A stretch of 64,000 nt of DNA from positions 124,001 to 188,000 of the forward strand of contig NZ_JABAIA010000001.1 in assembly GCF_012641275.1 (NCBI RefSeq), written 5' to 3'. Below the pieces are notes generated by a model, which did not search any database, was not told where the DNA came from, and worked only from the letters and a program-made list of their open reading frames with translations. Each line of letters begins with the position of its first letter. The first letter of the stretch is position 1. Origin of the DNA: Chitinophaga varians (GTDB taxonomy: Bacteria > Bacteroidota > Bacteroidia > Chitinophagales > Chitinophagaceae). This document shows, in pieces, positions 51,753 to 61,118 of this stretch. The position numbers and the translations under genes were made by a program.

Positions 51753-54512
51753 TTACAAATCATCCTGTATATCATAGTTCCCCGAAGGAATTTCATACAC
51801 CGCATAACCATCTTCCATTCTTAAGAATTTCACGTCTTTGCTATCAGACATCGGCTTTCCTCCTTCCTTCACATTTTTGGCGTCTTTGGACGGTACATAT
51901 ACGGTGGCCTGCGTATTAACCGGAACGCTTATACGCCATTTAAAAGACTGGCCTGTTTTCTCCCAGTGGCTGCGTATCATACCATATCCTGAATAATAGG
52001 AAGCATCTACCTTTTTTAAATCCCCTGTCACCAATGGTTTCATGATGATATGCTTAAATCCTGGTACCGCAGGGTCGGGCTGTATAGCGCCGAGATTCTG
52101 ATAATACCATACCACCAGGTCGCCCAGCAGCATCACATGATTACCGGAGTTCATGGCAGGATCGGCCGTATTGCCGTTCCATAGTTCCCATATAGTAGTG
52201 GCGCCTTCTTTGGCCATGTATCCCCAACTGGGATAAGTGGTATTCGTTGCCAGTTGGTAGGCGATATCTCCCCTGCCGTAGTTCGTGAGTGTGCGCATCA
52301 ACCACTCCGCACCTACCAGGCCGGTGCTGATATGACCTTTGTAATCATTAAGCGTTTTATCCACAATGTGCTGGAACACCTTCTTCTGCCGGTTTTCCGG
52401 GGCCAGTTGATATGCCAGCGAGAAGATGTTGGCCGTTGGTGTGTTATTGGCATAATAACCGCCTTCCTCGTTCAAAAATTTCTTATTAAAAGCTGTCTTC
52501 ACCTTTTCTTCCAGGCTTTTGAATGTGGCCACATCTCCGGTATTGCCGGTAATGGTAGCAAAACGTTCCATCAGGGTCAACAGATGATAGTAGAAAGACG
52601 TTCCCAGGAAATCACCGGCTGTCTTGCGTGCAGGGTCTTTGGAATGGATCAGTTCAGGGGACTCCGGCGGCATACACCAGTCGCCGTAAGTGTCTTTGGT
52701 CATAATATCATCCTTCATATACTTGTCTTTCATGTAAGCCATCCATTTTTTCATGGAAGCGTAGTGACGGCGGATAGGCTGATCGTCGCCATATTGTTCA
52801 TACATCAGGTTGGCAATGATCAGGTAGGCAGCGGGCCAGGTCATGTTATCAGAATACAGGCGCCAGTAAGACGGTGCTACGTTAGGCACACTGCCTTCGG
52901 GTGTTTGAGCGTCTTCAATGTCCTGCAACCATTTCGCGTACAACAGGTGGTTGTCGAAAACAAAGCTTTCTCCCCTGGCGCCCACGGCGCGGTCTCCCAG
53001 CCAGCCCATGCGCTCATCGCGCTGCGGACAATCGGTAGGCATGCCACGATAGTTGCCCCGTATTCCCCAGTAAGCGTTTTTATAAATCTGATTGATCACT
53101 TCATTGGACGTTTCAAAATGACCGGTAGTGGCCATATCGTCATATACAACCCTTCCTTCAACTGCCCCAAGGTCGGGCTTTCCGGGATAACCGGTCACCT
53201 CTACATAACGGAAACCGTGGTACGTAAAACGTGGTTCCCAGTCTTCCATACCTTTTCCACTCAGTGTATACTTGTCCGTTACCTTTGCGGAGCGCAGGTT
53301 GGCCATATACAAAGTGCCATCGTCTTTCAGCCTTTCTGCAAAGCGCAGGGTTACCTGTGTACCCCTCTGGCCTTTCACTTTCAACCGCACCCACCCCACG
53401 AAATTCTGGCCCATATCATAGATAAACACGCCTGGCTTTACCTCTTTCACCTGCCGCGCCTTCACGGTGTCCATTACACGAATATTATTGTTCATCTGCG
53501 CTACCAGCAGCTCACCGGGTTTGGACACCAGTTGTACCGGCAACCAGGAAGCGGCATGGAAGCCGGGCTTGCTCCATCCCGGCATTTCTCTGGTGGCATC
53601 ATATTCTTCGCCGTCATATTCATTGTTGGCGCCAACCGGGCCGGCCGCGGTCACCTTCCAGCTGTTGTCGGTAACAATTTTTTCTGTAGAGCCATCTTCA
53701 TAAATCACATTCACCTGACAGATCATTTTAGGGTAACCGAAGTTGGTAATCGGCGGCAACCCTGAACCATTGCCTCTCATGGAGAAATAACGTCCATTTC
53801 CGAGGATGGCGCCAATGGCATTGTCTCCCTGCCGCAGTTGCGACGTCACATCATAGGTATTGTAAAACGTGCGTTTGTTATATTCTGTAGGGCCGGGAGC
53901 CAATACGTCTTTACCGGTTTTGCTGCCATTGATGTACAGTTCGTACAATCCCACCCCGCTGATATAGGCCGTTGCCTTTTTTATTTTTTTAGGGAGACGG
54001 AAATCTTTTCGCAGGTACCTGGCCGACAAACGGGTAAAGGTATCCGTGGGCCGGTCGCCCGCGAAAGCGCTGTCCAGGCCTATCCACACTGCCTGCCAGT
54101 CAGATGGCCGCAGCAGGCCCATAGACCACGATGCCGGCATGCTCCAGTCGGATTCTTTGCCGTCGCTGGTCCATACTTTCACTTTCCAGAAACAGGCATC
54201 ACCGCTGCCCAGCGGTTTACCGGCGTAGACAACGCCGAGCGACTGGTCTGAGTTGATTTTACCGGAATTCCACAGGTCTGCTTTATCAGCTTTCAGGTTT
54301 GCCAGGGAAGAAGCCACCATCACCTGATAGGCCTGTTGCATCAGGTTGCGTTTATTGCTGGTGATCTCCCAGCTCAGCCGGGGCGTGGTGGCATCGATGC
54401 CGAGCGGGTTTTCACGGTATTCACAACGCAAACGGCTCAACGTTGGCTGGCCTGTTTGTGCGGTACAGGACACCGTAATAAACAATAACAAAAGAACAAT
54501 CTGTCTGATCAT
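51753..54512 (-). CDS. Alpha-L-rhamnosidase (GH78)
   Basis: The 919-residue protein has a signal peptide (first about 19 residues, possibly a lipobox ending T-V-S-C). It shows the multi-domain GH78 layout: an N-terminal Ig-like domain (P-R-L-S-W-E-I), a carbohydrate-binding-like domain, the (alpha/alpha)6 catalytic barrel with D-C-P-Q-R-D-E-R-M-G-W-L-G-D, and a C-terminal beta domain. It should release L-rhamnose from pectin-type or plant glycosides in the periplasm or at the surface. It is the last gene of a SusC-SusD-GH78 operon, 18 bases after the SusD gene. Confidence 0.95.
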   Translation of the reverse strand: MIRQIVLLLLFITVSCTAQTGQPTLSRLRCEYRENPLGIDATTPRLSWEITSNKRNLMQQAYQVMVASSLANLKADKADLWNSGKINSDQSLGVVYAGKPLGSGDACFWKVKVWTSDGKESDWSMPASWSMGLLRPSDWQAVWIGLDSAFAGDRPTDTFTRLSARYLRKDFRLPKKIKKATAYISGVGLYELYINGSKTGKDVLAPGPTEYNKRTFYNTYDVTSQLRQGDNAIGAILGNGRYFSMRGNGSGLPPITNFGYPKMICQVNVIYEDGSTEKIVTDNSWKVTAAGPVGANNEYDGEEYDATREMPGWSKPGFHAASWLPVQLVSKPGELLVAQMNNNIRVMDTVKARQVKEVKPGVFIYDMGQNFVGWVRLKVKGQRGTQVTLRFAERLKDDGTLYMANLRSAKVTDKYTLSGKGMEDWEPRFTYHGFRYVEVTGYPGKPDLGAVEGRVVYDDMATTGHFETSNEVINQIYKNAYWGIRGNYRGMPTDCPQRDERMGWLGDRAVGARGESFVFDNHLLYAKWLQDIEDAQTPEGSVPNVAPSYWRLYSDNMTWPAAYLIIANLMYEQYGDDQPIRRHYASMKKWMAYMKDKYMKDDIMTKDTYGDWCMPPESPELIHSKDPARKTAGDFLGTSFYYHLLTLMERFATITGNTGDVATFKSLEEKVKTAFNKKFLNEEGGYYANNTPTANIFSLAYQLAPENRQKKVFQHIVDKTLNDYKGHISTGLVGAEWLMRTLTNYGRGDIAYQLATNTTYPSWGYMAKEGATTIWELWNGNTADPAMNSGNHVMLLGDLVVWYYQNLGAIQPDPAVPGFKHIIMKPLVTGDLKKVDASYYSGYGMIRSHWEKTGQSFKWRISVPVNTQATVYVPSKDAKNVKEGGKPMSDSKDVKFLRMEDGYAVYEIPSGNYDIQDDL

Positions 54513-54530
54513 GATAAAGGATTTTGAATA

Positions 54531-56036
54531 CTATTGCGGGTTTTGAGTCAGGTTATCTAAGTTGATATCAGTCTGTGGAATGGGCAACAGCAATCGGTTC
54601 GTGGTCACCTGATAGGCGTTGCCTGGAATATAGTTTTTCTGTTGCTTCTCACGCAGGCCGTGAGCGTTCATAGTTTCCACCGCTTTACCGGTACGCACCA
54701 GATCGTACCAACGGTGGTTCTCAAAGGCCAGCTCCACTTGTCTTTCATGATACACCGCTTTCCGGAAGTCTTCCTGGCTGGCGATATTCAGCGCCGGGTC
54801 GGGGTTTCCGGCCGTCTTCCCTGGTAAACCGGCCCGCTGCCTCACCTGGTTCAACAAGTCAAAAGCTTCTCCATTGGGCACAAAAGCCTGTTCATTCAAA
54901 CACTCTGCTATCATCAGCAGCACATCGGCATAGCGGAGCACCGGGAAGTTATCGTTGGTACGTCCAACCTCCGTATAGCCGTGGTTGTATTTTTTCACGT
55001 AGGGAATCGCCACAAATGCCCCATTGGCCGCCTTGTAGCCCTCCGCCATAGACACGTCCTTTCGCTTGTCGCCCGGCTCATAGGCGCTGATCATATCGGC
55101 TGTAGGGATATTCCATCCGGAACCACTGCCGTTGATGCTGGTCTTACTGTCACCGGTGACCGCACTGCCGGAAGTGTACGGCGCAAAGATGTACATAAAC
55201 GTGCTGAACAGGCCTGTCTGCGCACCCAGGTATTGTATTTCGAAAATCGATTCCGGCCCGTTCTTTTTTCCCGGTTCAAAAATATCCGCATAATTAGGTA
55301 CCAGGCTATAACCCAGCGTGGTCGCTTTTTTGAGGGCGGCCAGCGCCTCACTGTATTGGTGGCGGGTAAGGTACACCTTGCCAAGCAACGTATAGGCGGC
55401 GCCGGAAGTGGCCCGACCAATGGCGGCACCGGTATAGGCAGCCGGCAGTTTGGCAGCGGCATCGGTCAGATCAGCGATAATACGTGCATACACCTCATCC
55501 ACCGACGCCCGCCCTTTCGACAGCGCACCACCGGGAGCTACCACGGAATGTTCCCGCAGCGGGACCCCACCAAACTGGCGCACCAGGTTAAAATAATGAA
55601 AAGCCCGCAGAAATTCTGCTTCCCCCGTATATTGGTCCTGCTTACCGGATGAAAATGATTTGATGTTGGGGATATTATCCAATACGTCGTTGGCCCTGGA
55701 GATACCGACATAACTGTTTTTCCAGAAATTGGTAATGCATTCGGCTGTAGCGCCCACCAGGAATTCATCCACGAACTCCCACTGCTCATGTCCCCTGTCG
55801 GCGGTATTGTACTGGAACGCGGTATTGTCGGAACGCATCTCTCCGAAAATCCAATAGCTCTCGGTACCTAACGGCTGCAGAATATTATAAGCCCCGTTGA
55901 CCGCCTGTTCTATCTCTCCTTCTGACTTATAGAAAGCAGCACCGTTGATGGACGTTTCCGGGTTAAGGTCCAGGAAGCTTTTACCACAGCTGCATAAACA
56001 TATGCTGATAACTAAAAAATATCGAACCCTTTTCAT
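54531..56036 (-). CDS. SusD/RagB-family outer-membrane lipoprotein (rhamnoside locus)
   Basis: I start at the ATG at 56036 (M-K-R-V-R-Y-F-L; an ATG three codons upstream also exists), giving 501 residues. The lipobox is L-C-S-C-G-K with lipidated Cys at about residue 17. F-L-R-A-F-H-Y-F-N-L-V-R-Q-F-G-G-V-P and R-W-Y-D-L-V-R-T-G-K-A are typical SusD motifs. It pairs with the receptor encoded 18 bases upstream. Binding of rhamnose-containing glycans is inferred from the GH78 gene. Confidence 0.93.
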   Translation of the reverse strand: MKRVRYFLVISICLCSCGKSFLDLNPETSINGAAFYKSEGEIEQAVNGAYNILQPLGTESYWIFGEMRSDNTAFQYNTADRGHEQWEFVDEFLVGATAECITNFWKNSYVGISRANDVLDNIPNIKSFSSGKQDQYTGEAEFLRAFHYFNLVRQFGGVPLREHSVVAPGGALSKGRASVDEVYARIIADLTDAAAKLPAAYTGAAIGRATSGAAYTLLGKVYLTRHQYSEALAALKKATTLGYSLVPNYADIFEPGKKNGPESIFEIQYLGAQTGLFSTFMYIFAPYTSGSAVTGDSKTSINGSGSGWNIPTADMISAYEPGDKRKDVSMAEGYKAANGAFVAIPYVKKYNHGYTEVGRTNDNFPVLRYADVLLMIAECLNEQAFVPNGEAFDLLNQVRQRAGLPGKTAGNPDPALNIASQEDFRKAVYHERQVELAFENHRWYDLVRTGKAVETMNAHGLREKQQKNYIPGNAYQVTTNRLLLPIPQTDINLDNLTQNPQ

Positions 56037-56054
56037 GAGACACATTTTTTTCTT

Positions 56055-59000
56055 TTAAAAAGACAGGTTAATGCCCAGTGTGTAAGTCCTTGCCAGTGGA
56101 TAATTGGTAAAATCCTCTCCAGGCGTCAGCGCAGTGCTGGTGGCGTTGCCAGACACTGTTTTACGGCTCACTTCCGGGTTGGCGCCGGAATGACGGGTAA
56201 ATGTGTGCAGGTTCTGCACGCTGGCGTATATACGTGCCCGTGAAATAAACCGCGTCCGTTGCAGCCAGGCTTTGTTCAGGTTATATCCCAGCGTGATATT
56301 CTGTATGCGCATAAACGACCCGTCTTCTACCCAGGAGGAGTTGACATCGCGGTAAATCACGCGGGCGCCGTTGGTGGTAGGTGTCTTACCATCGCCCGGA
56401 TTTTGTGGAGAACGCCAGCGGTTCAACACACTTCTGTCTGTATTAAAGATCCCGTCAATGTTCTGCAGGTATTGATTGGCCGTTTTCAGCACCTGTCCGC
56501 CTTGTGCGCCTGTCAGCACAATCCCGAGATCAATGCCCTTAAAAGAAAAATTATTCGTCAGTCCCCATACAAATTTGGGATTGGGATCACCGATGATGGC
56601 AAAATCATTGACCGGCTCTATCACTCCGTTGCCATCCACGTCCCTGTATTTGATCGAACCCACGACGGAAGTAACATGTTTGGGCGATTTATTCAGATCG
56701 TCCTGATCTTTATAAATCCCTTCTACCACATAACCATAAAACAGCCCTACCGGCTTGCCCACTTCGGTGATATGGGTAAAAGAACCTTCACCGCTCCTGC
56801 CGCTGTAGATAGGGTCATTACGGTCATTCAGCGCCAGCACCTTGTTCCGGTTGAAGGCAATGTTCGCGTTGGTGGTCCAGGTGAAAGCACCGCTCATATT
56901 CTCACTGCTCACGCCCACTTCCAGACCGTGATTCTCCACCTTCCCGGCATTGATGATCACATTGGTGTAACCGGAAGACAAGGGTATCTCTGAATTATAT
57001 AGCATGCCTTTGGTGAGACGTTTGTAATAATCCACGGTCACGCTTATACGATTACGGAAGAGCCCTATGTCTACCCCTGCGTCCAGCTGGGAAGACTCCT
57101 CCCAGGTAAGGTCCGGGTTACTGAGCGAGGAAGTGGCGCGGCCGCTGGCAATCTGATTGCCCAGCACGTAGTTGTTGGTCACTACGTTGGACATGTACGT
57201 ATAGTTGCCGATGTTATAGTTGCCGGAAAGGCCGTAGCTCAGCCTCGCTTTCAGATCGCTGAGCCAGGAAACCTGCCTCAGGAATGGTTCTTCCGAGGCC
57301 CTCCAGGCGATGGCGGCGGAAGGAAAGGTGCCGTAGCGGGTGTTATACCCGAAACGGGAGGAGCCGTCGGAACGGACCGTAGCGGTGAACAGGTATTTGT
57401 CTTTGTAAGCGTAGTTCACCCGCCCCAGGTATGAGAGGATAGCCCACTCCTGCACGTCCTGAGAGTAGGACGGAATAGTGGCCGCAGCCCCGATGGGCTT
57501 TATCAGGTCGTCCGGATAATTGCTGGCATTGATCACGAGCACATCTTCGCGGGATTTCTGGGCGGTATAACCCAATACCACGTTCAGCGAGTGGTCCTTA
57601 TGAAAAGTACGGTCATAGGTCAGCAACATCTCACCCAGCCAGTTCAGGCCATTGGCCTTCGATTGGGAAGAGTTGGGGATGCTGGGTGGCGGATTGTTCA
57701 CGCCTCCCAGGAACGATGGATTAAAGACGAACGTAGAGCCGTTGCCGTAACTCACATTAAAACTGCCTTTTGCCTTCAGCCCGGGGATGATCTCATATTC
57801 CGCATAGGCGGTGGCCAGGCCGGTAAGTGATTTTATTTTAGTAGCGCCATATTCGAGGGAGTTGAGCGGATTAGCCGCGCTGAACATTCCCGGAGAACTG
57901 ATATAAGGCGTGCGTGCGCCGTTTTTATCTGTCACCGGTATCAGCGGGCTTAACCAAAGGCTGCGGGTGAGCACATCAGTAAATCCGTTCTCAAAATCGT
58001 TGACGGCCTGCGTATGGTAAGTTGGCGCGAGGTTCAGCCCTATCTTTACCTTACGTCCGATATTACTTTCGATGTTAGCCCTGACCGTATACCGGTCGTA
58101 GCCTGTATAACGCAACACTCCGTCCTGTTTAAAATATCCAAAGGAAAAATAATACCGGGTATTTTCCGAACCCCCACTAACGCTGACAGTTGTATTATGC
58201 TGGGGCGCCTGGCGCAATACTGTATTGTACCAGCTGGTGCCTTCGCCATATTGTTCAGGGTTCCGGTACTCCTCGGGAATGTCCGCATCAGTGGCTGTCT
58301 GGCCGCGGGAAGCAAAATCATCAACGATAATATCTTTTCTGAACTGCGCAAACTCGCGCGCATTCAGCATTTGCGGCCTCCCTTTCTGCGGCACTTCCTG
58401 TATGCCGTAATAACTGTTTACCTGCACCAGCGGCTTACCCTTTTGGCCTCTTTTGGTGGTGACGATCGCTACGCCATTGGAACCGCGGCTGCCATAGATC
58501 GCCGTAGAGGATGCATCTTTCAGTACCGTGATGTTGTCAATATCATCCGGATTGATGAAGCCCAGCGGGCTTGCCTGTTGGCCGAAGCTGGCAGCTATCG
58601 GGAAGCCGTCTATGACAAAGAGGGGATCGCTGCTGGCGCCGAAGGAGCCGGAGCCACGGATTTTAATGGCAGCGCCGCCGCCGGGCGTACCGGAAACAGT
58701 GCTGACCTGTACGCCGGGTATCTGGCCGGTCAGTTTCTGGTCTACGCCAGCTACGGGCAGGTCCTGCATTTGTTTACTGCTCAGCGTTGCCACGGCGCCG
58801 GTGAGGTCTTTCTTCTGGCGGGCGCCATAGCCGATCACCACTACCTCGCTCAGGCCGGCCGTATTGGACGTCAGCAGTACGTTGATCACTGCCTGTGCTC
58901 CCACCACTACCCTCTTTTCTTCATAGCCGATAAAGCGGAAAGCCAGTGTTTCACCAGGTGATGCTGCGATATGAAAGGCGCCTTTGGCATCGGTTTGTGT

Positions 59001-59183
59001 GCCGATGGATTTCCCCACTACCTGCACTGTTACGCCGGTGAGGGCGCCAGAAGCAGAATCTGAAACGATGCCGGTAATCTGTTTCTGCTGGGCCAGCAGG
59101 AGCTGGCAGCACAGTAGCGGCAATAGGCCGCATAACCAGCCACGGCAATGCCATAGCCGTAGACGTGCGTAACGTTTAGACAT
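56055..59183 (-). CDS. SusC/RagA-family TonB-dependent receptor (rhamnoside locus)
   Basis: The ATG at 59183 (M-S-K-R-Y-A-R-L) gives 1042 residues; an upstream TTG start is less likely. A signal peptide is followed by a carboxypeptidase-regulatory-like domain (about 34-115), a plug with V-V-V-I-G-Y-G-A-R-Q-K-K-D-L-T-G-A-V and D-A-S-S-T-A-I-Y-G-S-R-G, and a barrel ending L-G-I-N-L-S-F. No STN domain is present. It is the first gene of the three-gene rhamnoside operon. Confidence 0.95.
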   Translation of the reverse strand: MSKRYARLRLWHCRGWLCGLLPLLCCQLLLAQQKQITGIVSDSASGALTGVTVQVVGKSIGTQTDAKGAFHIAASPGETLAFRFIGYEEKRVVVGAQAVINVLLTSNTAGLSEVVVIGYGARQKKDLTGAVATLSSKQMQDLPVAGVDQKLTGQIPGVQVSTVSGTPGGGAAIKIRGSGSFGASSDPLFVIDGFPIAASFGQQASPLGFINPDDIDNITVLKDASSTAIYGSRGSNGVAIVTTKRGQKGKPLVQVNSYYGIQEVPQKGRPQMLNAREFAQFRKDIIVDDFASRGQTATDADIPEEYRNPEQYGEGTSWYNTVLRQAPQHNTTVSVSGGSENTRYYFSFGYFKQDGVLRYTGYDRYTVRANIESNIGRKVKIGLNLAPTYHTQAVNDFENGFTDVLTRSLWLSPLIPVTDKNGARTPYISSPGMFSAANPLNSLEYGATKIKSLTGLATAYAEYEIIPGLKAKGSFNVSYGNGSTFVFNPSFLGGVNNPPPSIPNSSQSKANGLNWLGEMLLTYDRTFHKDHSLNVVLGYTAQKSREDVLVINASNYPDDLIKPIGAAATIPSYSQDVQEWAILSYLGRVNYAYKDKYLFTATVRSDGSSRFGYNTRYGTFPSAAIAWRASEEPFLRQVSWLSDLKARLSYGLSGNYNIGNYTYMSNVVTNNYVLGNQIASGRATSSLSNPDLTWEESSQLDAGVDIGLFRNRISVTVDYYKRLTKGMLYNSEIPLSSGYTNVIINAGKVENHGLEVGVSSENMSGAFTWTTNANIAFNRNKVLALNDRNDPIYSGRSGEGSFTHITEVGKPVGLFYGYVVEGIYKDQDDLNKSPKHVTSVVGSIKYRDVDGNGVIEPVNDFAIIGDPNPKFVWGLTNNFSFKGIDLGIVLTGAQGGQVLKTANQYLQNIDGIFNTDRSVLNRWRSPQNPGDGKTPTTNGARVIYRDVNSSWVEDGSFMRIQNITLGYNLNKAWLQRTRFISRARIYASVQNLHTFTRHSGANPEVSRKTVSGNATSTALTPGEDFTNYPLARTYTLGINLSF

Positions 59184-59505
59184 AACGTGAAATCTTTTGT
59201 TGAACAATAAGTGTTTGACTATTGGATAATTTCAGGCACAACGGCTCCGGCACGGGCTACAGCCCCGTGTAACAGCAACGGTTATACGACACAGTATATT
59301 ATTTCGGATGATGGCTATCGCAGCCCACTGGTTGATACGGTTAATGGCATCTCTGGCATAACGTGGAATTTTATCATGCAGTAATACGAAAGGTAAATTA
59401 GGGCAAATATCCCGGGCAACTATCCTGTCCCATGCTGAGACGGTTAAAAGCAACATACGGAGGCATAATTGTTGAAGCATTTCCCGTGTAACAATCTGTA
59501 GAATT
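59184..59505. other. Intergenic region upstream of the rhamnoside operon
   Basis: This 322-base gap separates divergent genes. It has a hairpin CACGGG-CTACAGC-CCCGTG (about 59251-59269) in the predicted SusC leader. A weak minus-strand promoter candidate, TTG (59419-59417), 21-base spacer, TACCTTTC (59395-59388), is present. No regulator gene or sigma/anti-sigma pair is adjacent. Confidence 0.35.
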
Positions 59506-60111
59506 ATGCATCCGTCATTAGCAGCAAGCGGCCTCATTCCGGAGCAGCGTCAGGGAGGGCAGTCCAACACCAGCTACAGCCGGCATACGGCCAACCATGG
59601 GGCGTCCGTTGCATTATATGAAGCGGCACGGCGCAGATTGCTCGATGTAAACCAGTGGCAGCTGCTCACCGGTCCCCTCGGTGCCAGCTTCCAGCTCGTG
59701 AATACAAACGGGGAAGCAGTGGACCGTTTTGCCCATCAGGGAGATTATATCCGTATTAACCTCCCCGGACCGGGCAACCGTACCGGACAGGGTTTCGACT
59801 GGGTACAGGTAGAGCAGATCAGCAGCCAGGGCGATGCCTATACCGGCATGCGCGTACGTCCGTTACCGTTGCCCCACGGTGCAGACAGGGAAACAGCGCA
59901 TTTCTTTAAACGCTACGCTACCAGTTCCTTTATTGTAGAGAAAAACGGACTGACAGTAAAAGCCAGTGTATATGGCAGAAATGAAATTCCCAATACAGGA
60001 GTCCGGGGATTGCTGGACAAAATCAGGAATTTATTCATCAGCATAGGCGCCATCCTGGGCCTGTCGAAAGCCCAGTGGGGCGGCCTGGTGAGAGGCATCA
60101 TCGAAGGTTAA
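59506..60111 (+). CDS. Conserved protein of unknown function
   Basis: The 201-residue protein has no signal peptide. I recognise no named domain. The middle (W-Q-L-L-T-G-P-L-G-A-S-F-Q-L, D-Y-I-R-I-N-L-P-G-P-G-N-R-T-G, F-D-W-V-Q-V-E) reads like a small beta-barrel, and the C-terminus (L-D-K-I-R-N-L-F-I-S-I-G-A-I-L-G-L) is amphipathic. Normal codon use and length support a real gene. It ends 5 bases before the convergent HxlR gene, so there is no terminator between them. Confidence 0.7.
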   Translation: MHPSLAASGLIPEQRQGGQSNTSYSRHTANHGASVALYEAARRRLLDVNQWQLLTGPLGASFQLVNTNGEAVDRFAHQGDYIRINLPGPGNRTGQGFDWVQVEQISSQGDAYTGMRVRPLPLPHGADRETAHFFKRYATSSFIVEKNGLTVKASVYGRNEIPNTGVRGLLDKIRNLFISIGAILGLSKAQWGGLVRGIIEG

Positions 60112-60116
60112 ATGTC

Positions 60117-60482
60117 CTATTTATACAAATGCTGGTCCTGGATATAATCCACCCCTTGTTTCTTCAGGTACTCTACCCCCCACCCACTCATAAATTCGTA
60201 TAGTGGTGCGAGTGATCTGCCTTCTTCCGACAAGGTATAATGAACACGGTAAGGTTTGTGCGATACAATGTTTTTCGTCACCAGTAAATCCCTTTCCAGT
60301 TCCTTCAGTTGCTGGCTAAGCATTTTTTCTGATATCCCCGGCAGGTTCTCCCGCAATTTAGCATAGCTGCTCTGCTCCTGCCAATGCAGGTGTGACAATA
60401 TCAGCAGTTTCCATTTGCCGCCAATGAAGCCGAGGGTAACGTCCACCGGACAGGTATATGTTTTATCGTTGAGTGTGATCAT
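60117..60482 (-). CDS. HxlR-family transcriptional regulator
   Basis: The 121-residue winged-helix protein has the conserved Cys11 (Y-T-C-P-V-D), G-G-K-W-K-L-L-I-L and K-M-L-S-Q-Q-L-K-E-L of the HxlR family. Several HxlR proteins sense thiol or reactive carbonyl stress through this Cys. It is divergent from the truncated haemoglobin gene across 81 bases that hold the candidate site at 60490-60501. Confidence 0.92.
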   Translation of the reverse strand: MITLNDKTYTCPVDVTLGFIGGKWKLLILSHLHWQEQSSYAKLRENLPGISEKMLSQQLKELERDLLVTKNIVSHKPYRVHYTLSEEGRSLAPLYEFMSGWGVEYLKKQGVDYIQDQHLYK

Positions 60483-60489
60483 GTCTCCC

Positions 60490-60537
60490 TACTTTTTGGT
60501 AAGCTATTGCTCCTGATACGCCGCTTGCATACATTTG
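60490..60537 (+). promoter_or_regulatory. Promoter of the truncated haemoglobin gene with candidate HxlR site
   Basis: TTG (60507-60509), a 20-base spacer and TACATTTG (60530-60537, perfect -7) form a Bacteroidota promoter with a start near 60543. TACTTTTTGGTA (60490-60501) is a short dyad next to the -33 and also lies just upstream of hxlR, a fitting place for HxlR binding. Confidence 0.5.
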
Positions 60538-60563
60538 AAAGCAATTTTCACTAAATTAACAAG

Positions 60564-61040
60564 ATGACAAACGATAAAAAAATTCCCACCTTATATGAAT
60601 GGGCCGGTGGTATGCCTGTGTTTGAAAAACTGACAGACATTTTCTACAAAAAAGTGCTGAAAGACCCGCTGCTGGAACCCGTTTTCAAACACATGAGCCC
60701 GGAGCACCAGCAGCATGTGGCCCATTTTATGGCGGAAGTATTGGGCGGCCCCAAAACATACAGTGACAGCGAGGGTTCCCATTATCACATGGTGCACAAA
60801 CATCTGGGCAAACATCTCACCGAACAACACCGTAAAAGATGGGTAGAGCTGCTGCTGGAAACAGCTGATGAACTGGGCCTGCCGGCAGATCCGGAATTCC
60901 GCTCCGCCTTTGTAGGCTACCTCGAATGGGGAACCCGCATCGCAGTGATCAATTCACAGGAAGACAAACTGGAAATGGACAAGGAACAGCCCATGCCAAA
61001 ATGGGGATGGGGAGAGACAGGCGGACCGTATATACCCTGA
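60564..61040 (+). CDS. Group II truncated haemoglobin
   Basis: The 158-residue protein matches TrHbII (TrbO-like) sequences: Y-E-W-A-G-G at the start, F-Y-K-K-V-L-K-D-P-L-L-E-P-V-F, G-G-P-K-T-Y-S, and H-M-V-H78-K-H-L with H78 as the likely proximal haem ligand. R-W-V-E-L-L-L-E-T-A-D-E-L-G-L-P is also typical. Such proteins bind oxygen or detoxify NO and peroxides. Divergent pairing with HxlR suggests redox-controlled expression. Confidence 0.92.
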   Translation: MTNDKKIPTLYEWAGGMPVFEKLTDIFYKKVLKDPLLEPVFKHMSPEHQQHVAHFMAEVLGGPKTYSDSEGSHYHMVHKHLGKHLTEQHRKRWVELLLETADELGLPADPEFRSAFVGYLEWGTRIAVINSQEDKLEMDKEQPMPKWGWGETGGPYIP

Positions 61041-61118
61041 TAATATCAAATTAATTACCTGGTAGCCCAAATAATAGATATCTTTATCTGCCACCATTCC
61101 TTTTTAAGCAGAACAGAT

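Noticed and set aside
52254..53765. 503-codon open frame on the plus strand
   Set aside because: It is antisense to the well-supported GH78 gene and shows no domain or sensible signal; a codon-bias shadow.
58014..58961. 315-codon open frame on the plus strand
   Set aside because: Antisense to the SusC plug region of the rhamnoside locus; no family features.
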